NCBI GenBank assembly: GCA_026874595.1
Contig: CM049320.1
Span: forward strand, 9,241,464-9,305,463
DNA: 64,000 nucleotides
Direction of reading: 5' to 3'
From: Sipunculus nudus
Taxonomy: Eukaryota; Annelida; Sipuncula; Golfingiida; Sipunculidae
The position numbers and the translations under genes were made by a program. The notes beneath the pieces are model-generated. The model was not told the origin of the DNA. It ran no database searches and saw only the letters and a program-made list of their open reading frames with translations. The stretch's first letter is position 1. Each line of letters starts with the position of its first letter. Of the stretch, positions 62,501 to 64,000 are shown one piece after another.

Positions 62501-63925
62501 TTTGTCATTATTAATATGTGCTATATCTGGGATACCGGCTATCCTAACCCTTCGGGCGTGAAATACTCCAGTGGGTGTTTGTCACTATTAATATAAGCTA
62601 TATCCGGGACACGGGTTACCCTAACCATTCGGGCATGAAAAACTCAAGTGTTTGTCACTTATAATATATGCCATATCTGGAGAACGGGTTACCCTAATCC
62701 TTCGGGCATGACATACCCCTTTAAGTGTTTGATACTATTAATATATGTTATATCCGGGAAACGGGCTACCCTAACCCTTCGGGTATGAAATACTCCAATA
62801 AGTGTTATCACTATTAATGTATGCCATATCTAAATACGGGTTACCCTAACCCTTCGGGCATAAAATACCCCCGTAAGTGTTTGCCACTATTAATATATGC
62901 TATATCCGGGAAACGGGTTAGCCTAACCCTTCGGGTATGTCAATTCCAGTAAGTGTATGTCACTATTATTGTTTGCGAGATCTCAGATACGGGTTACCCT
63001 AACCCTTCGGGCATGAAATACTCCAGTAAGTGTTTGTTACTATTAATATAAGCTATATCCGGGTAACGGGTTACCCTAATCCTTCGGGCATGACATACCC
63101 CTTTAAGTGTTTGTAACTATTAATATATGCTATATACGGGAAACGGGTTACCCTAATCCTTCGAGCATGATATACTCCAGTAAGTGTTTGTCACTTATAA
63201 TATATGTTATACCCGGAATACGGGATAACCCTAACCCTTCGGGCCTGACACACCCCTTTAAGTGTTTGTCACTATATATATATGGTATATCCAGGATACG
63301 GGTTAAGTTTACCCTCCGGGAATGAAATATTCCAGTAAGTGTTTGTCCCTATTAATAAATGCTATATCCGGGATACGGGTTACCCTAACCCTTCAGGCAT
63401 GACATACTCCTATAAGTGTTTATCGCTATTAATATATGCTATATCTAGGATACATGTTACCCTAACCCTTCGGGCATGAAATACTCCAGTGAGTGTTTGT
63501 CACTATTAATATATGCTATATCCGGGATACGGGTTACCCTAACCCTTCGGGCATGAAAAACTCCTGTAAGTGTTTGTCACTATTCATATATGCTATATCC
63601 AGGATAAGGGTTACCCTAACACTTCGGGCATAAAATACCCCCGTAAGTGTTTGTCACTATTGATATATGCTATATCCGGGAAACGGGTTACCCTAAACCT
63701 TCGGGTATGAAATACTCCAGTAAGTGTATGTCACTTTTAATATATGCTATATCCAGAATACGGTTTACCAAACACCTTCGGTATGAAATACTCCAGTAAG
63801 TGTTTGTCATTATTAATATATGCTATATCTAGGATACGGGTTACCCTAACCCTTTGGGCTGAAATACTCCAGTAGGTGTTTGTCACTATTAATATATGCT
63901 ACATTCAGGCTACAGGATACCTTAA

Positions 63926-64000
63926 TATTTTAATATAACATGTAGAGACATAGATGGAACGGACAACAGCAATGCAATGAAGTATGAGAAGTGAACAGCA
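63926..64000. other. Right flank of satellite B
   Basis: The 77-bp pattern is lost after about 63,925. The last 75 bases look like unique sequence, too short to interpret. Confidence 0.5.

Larger units (their letters stand above)
50855..63925 (+). repeat. Satellite B: 13-kb head-to-tail array of a 77-bp monomer with telomere-like core
   Basis: The monomer runs tatatgctatatccgggatac, gggttaccctaaccc, ttcgggcatgaaatactcc, agtaagtgtttgtcactattaa. Spacing measured at 63,361 to 63,438 is 77 bp. I estimate about 165 copies. The core gggttaccctaaccc contains ccctaaccc, one and a half units of the (CCCTAA)n animal telomere repeat, and is itself an inverted repeat with 6-bp arms. The following cccttcggg can form a small hairpin. 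Both array edges are in the window: the left joins satellite A's last monomer near 50,830, and the right ends in degenerate units at about 63,925. Short frames here (such as the 65-codon frames at 52,483 and 54,981) are repeat read-through. Confidence 0.95.

Noticed and set aside
51275-63325. Repeated 65-72-codon frames in satellite B (starting 51,275, 52,483, 53,773, 54,981, 55,904, 58,519, 60,134, 61,594)
   Set aside because: They are read-through of 77-bp monomers. Their recurrence reflects higher-order duplication, not a gene family.
36184-63925. CRISPR array
   Set aside because: Monomers are contiguous and similar along their full length, with no unique spacers; the surroundings are eukaryotic and no cas genes are present.
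50855-63925. A true telomere
   Set aside because: The telomere-like core occurs once per 77 bp and not as an uninterrupted TTAGGG run, and the array ends inside the window.
36184-63925. CENP-B box in satellite A or B
   Set aside because: No stretch in either monomer matches the required TTCG....A..CGGG pattern; the nearest, around cccgtatcccggata on the minus strand of B, fails in the second half.

Overview
This is a eukaryotic, animal-type window: AT-rich, gene-poor, full of decayed transposons, and ending in two large satellite arrays. The wording of the dispersed repeats (for example tgaccatgacctttgacgg near 25,072) and the one recognisable exon fit a marine mollusc, probably a bivalve. 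That assignment is an inference from general resemblance, not proof. I see no bacterial genes, operons or CRISPR.

Layout. 0-8 kb: a non-autonomous piggyBac-like element (684-2125, TTAA ends and matching terminal inverted repeats), a dispersed repeat R1, and the best coding feature of the window, a 123-bp exon at 6349-6471 of beta-1,4-galactosyltransferase type with canonical splice borders. A pogo-like MITE candidate follows. 8-30 kb: five same-orientation blocks of one old repeat family (called X here), each made of diverged sub-repeats of about 310-320 bp. Between them lie a frameshifted nucleotide-diphospho-sugar transferase-like pseudogene (about 10.92-11.57 kb, + strand), a decayed Ty3/Gypsy pol (about 15.0-17.3 kb, - strand), a second scrambled Gypsy fragment (19.37-19.96 kb, - strand) and a decayed LINE reverse transcriptase (22.74-24.29 kb, + strand). 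30-36 kb: a second R1 copy, a 129-bp tandem duplication, three copies of a repeat R2 and a possible hAT-like MITE.

36.2-50.8 kb: satellite A, GC- and CpG-rich, with monomers of about 139 bp (long) and 103-106 bp (short). Nearly every monomer carries a 19-bp inverted repeat and a CTCF-core-like motif. It shows a 1,089-bp tandem duplication and a 5.41-kb tandem duplication. 50.85-63.92 kb: satellite B, a 77-bp monomer with a telomere-like core (gggttaccctaaccc) beside a short hairpin. A 2,498-bp tandem duplication spans the A/B junction and places a sliver of A inside B.

No complete functional gene can be shown. The galactosyltransferase exon is the only candidate for a living gene, and its other exons are not recognisable here. 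Most long reading frames are by-products of repeats. Copy counts and identities are by-eye estimates.
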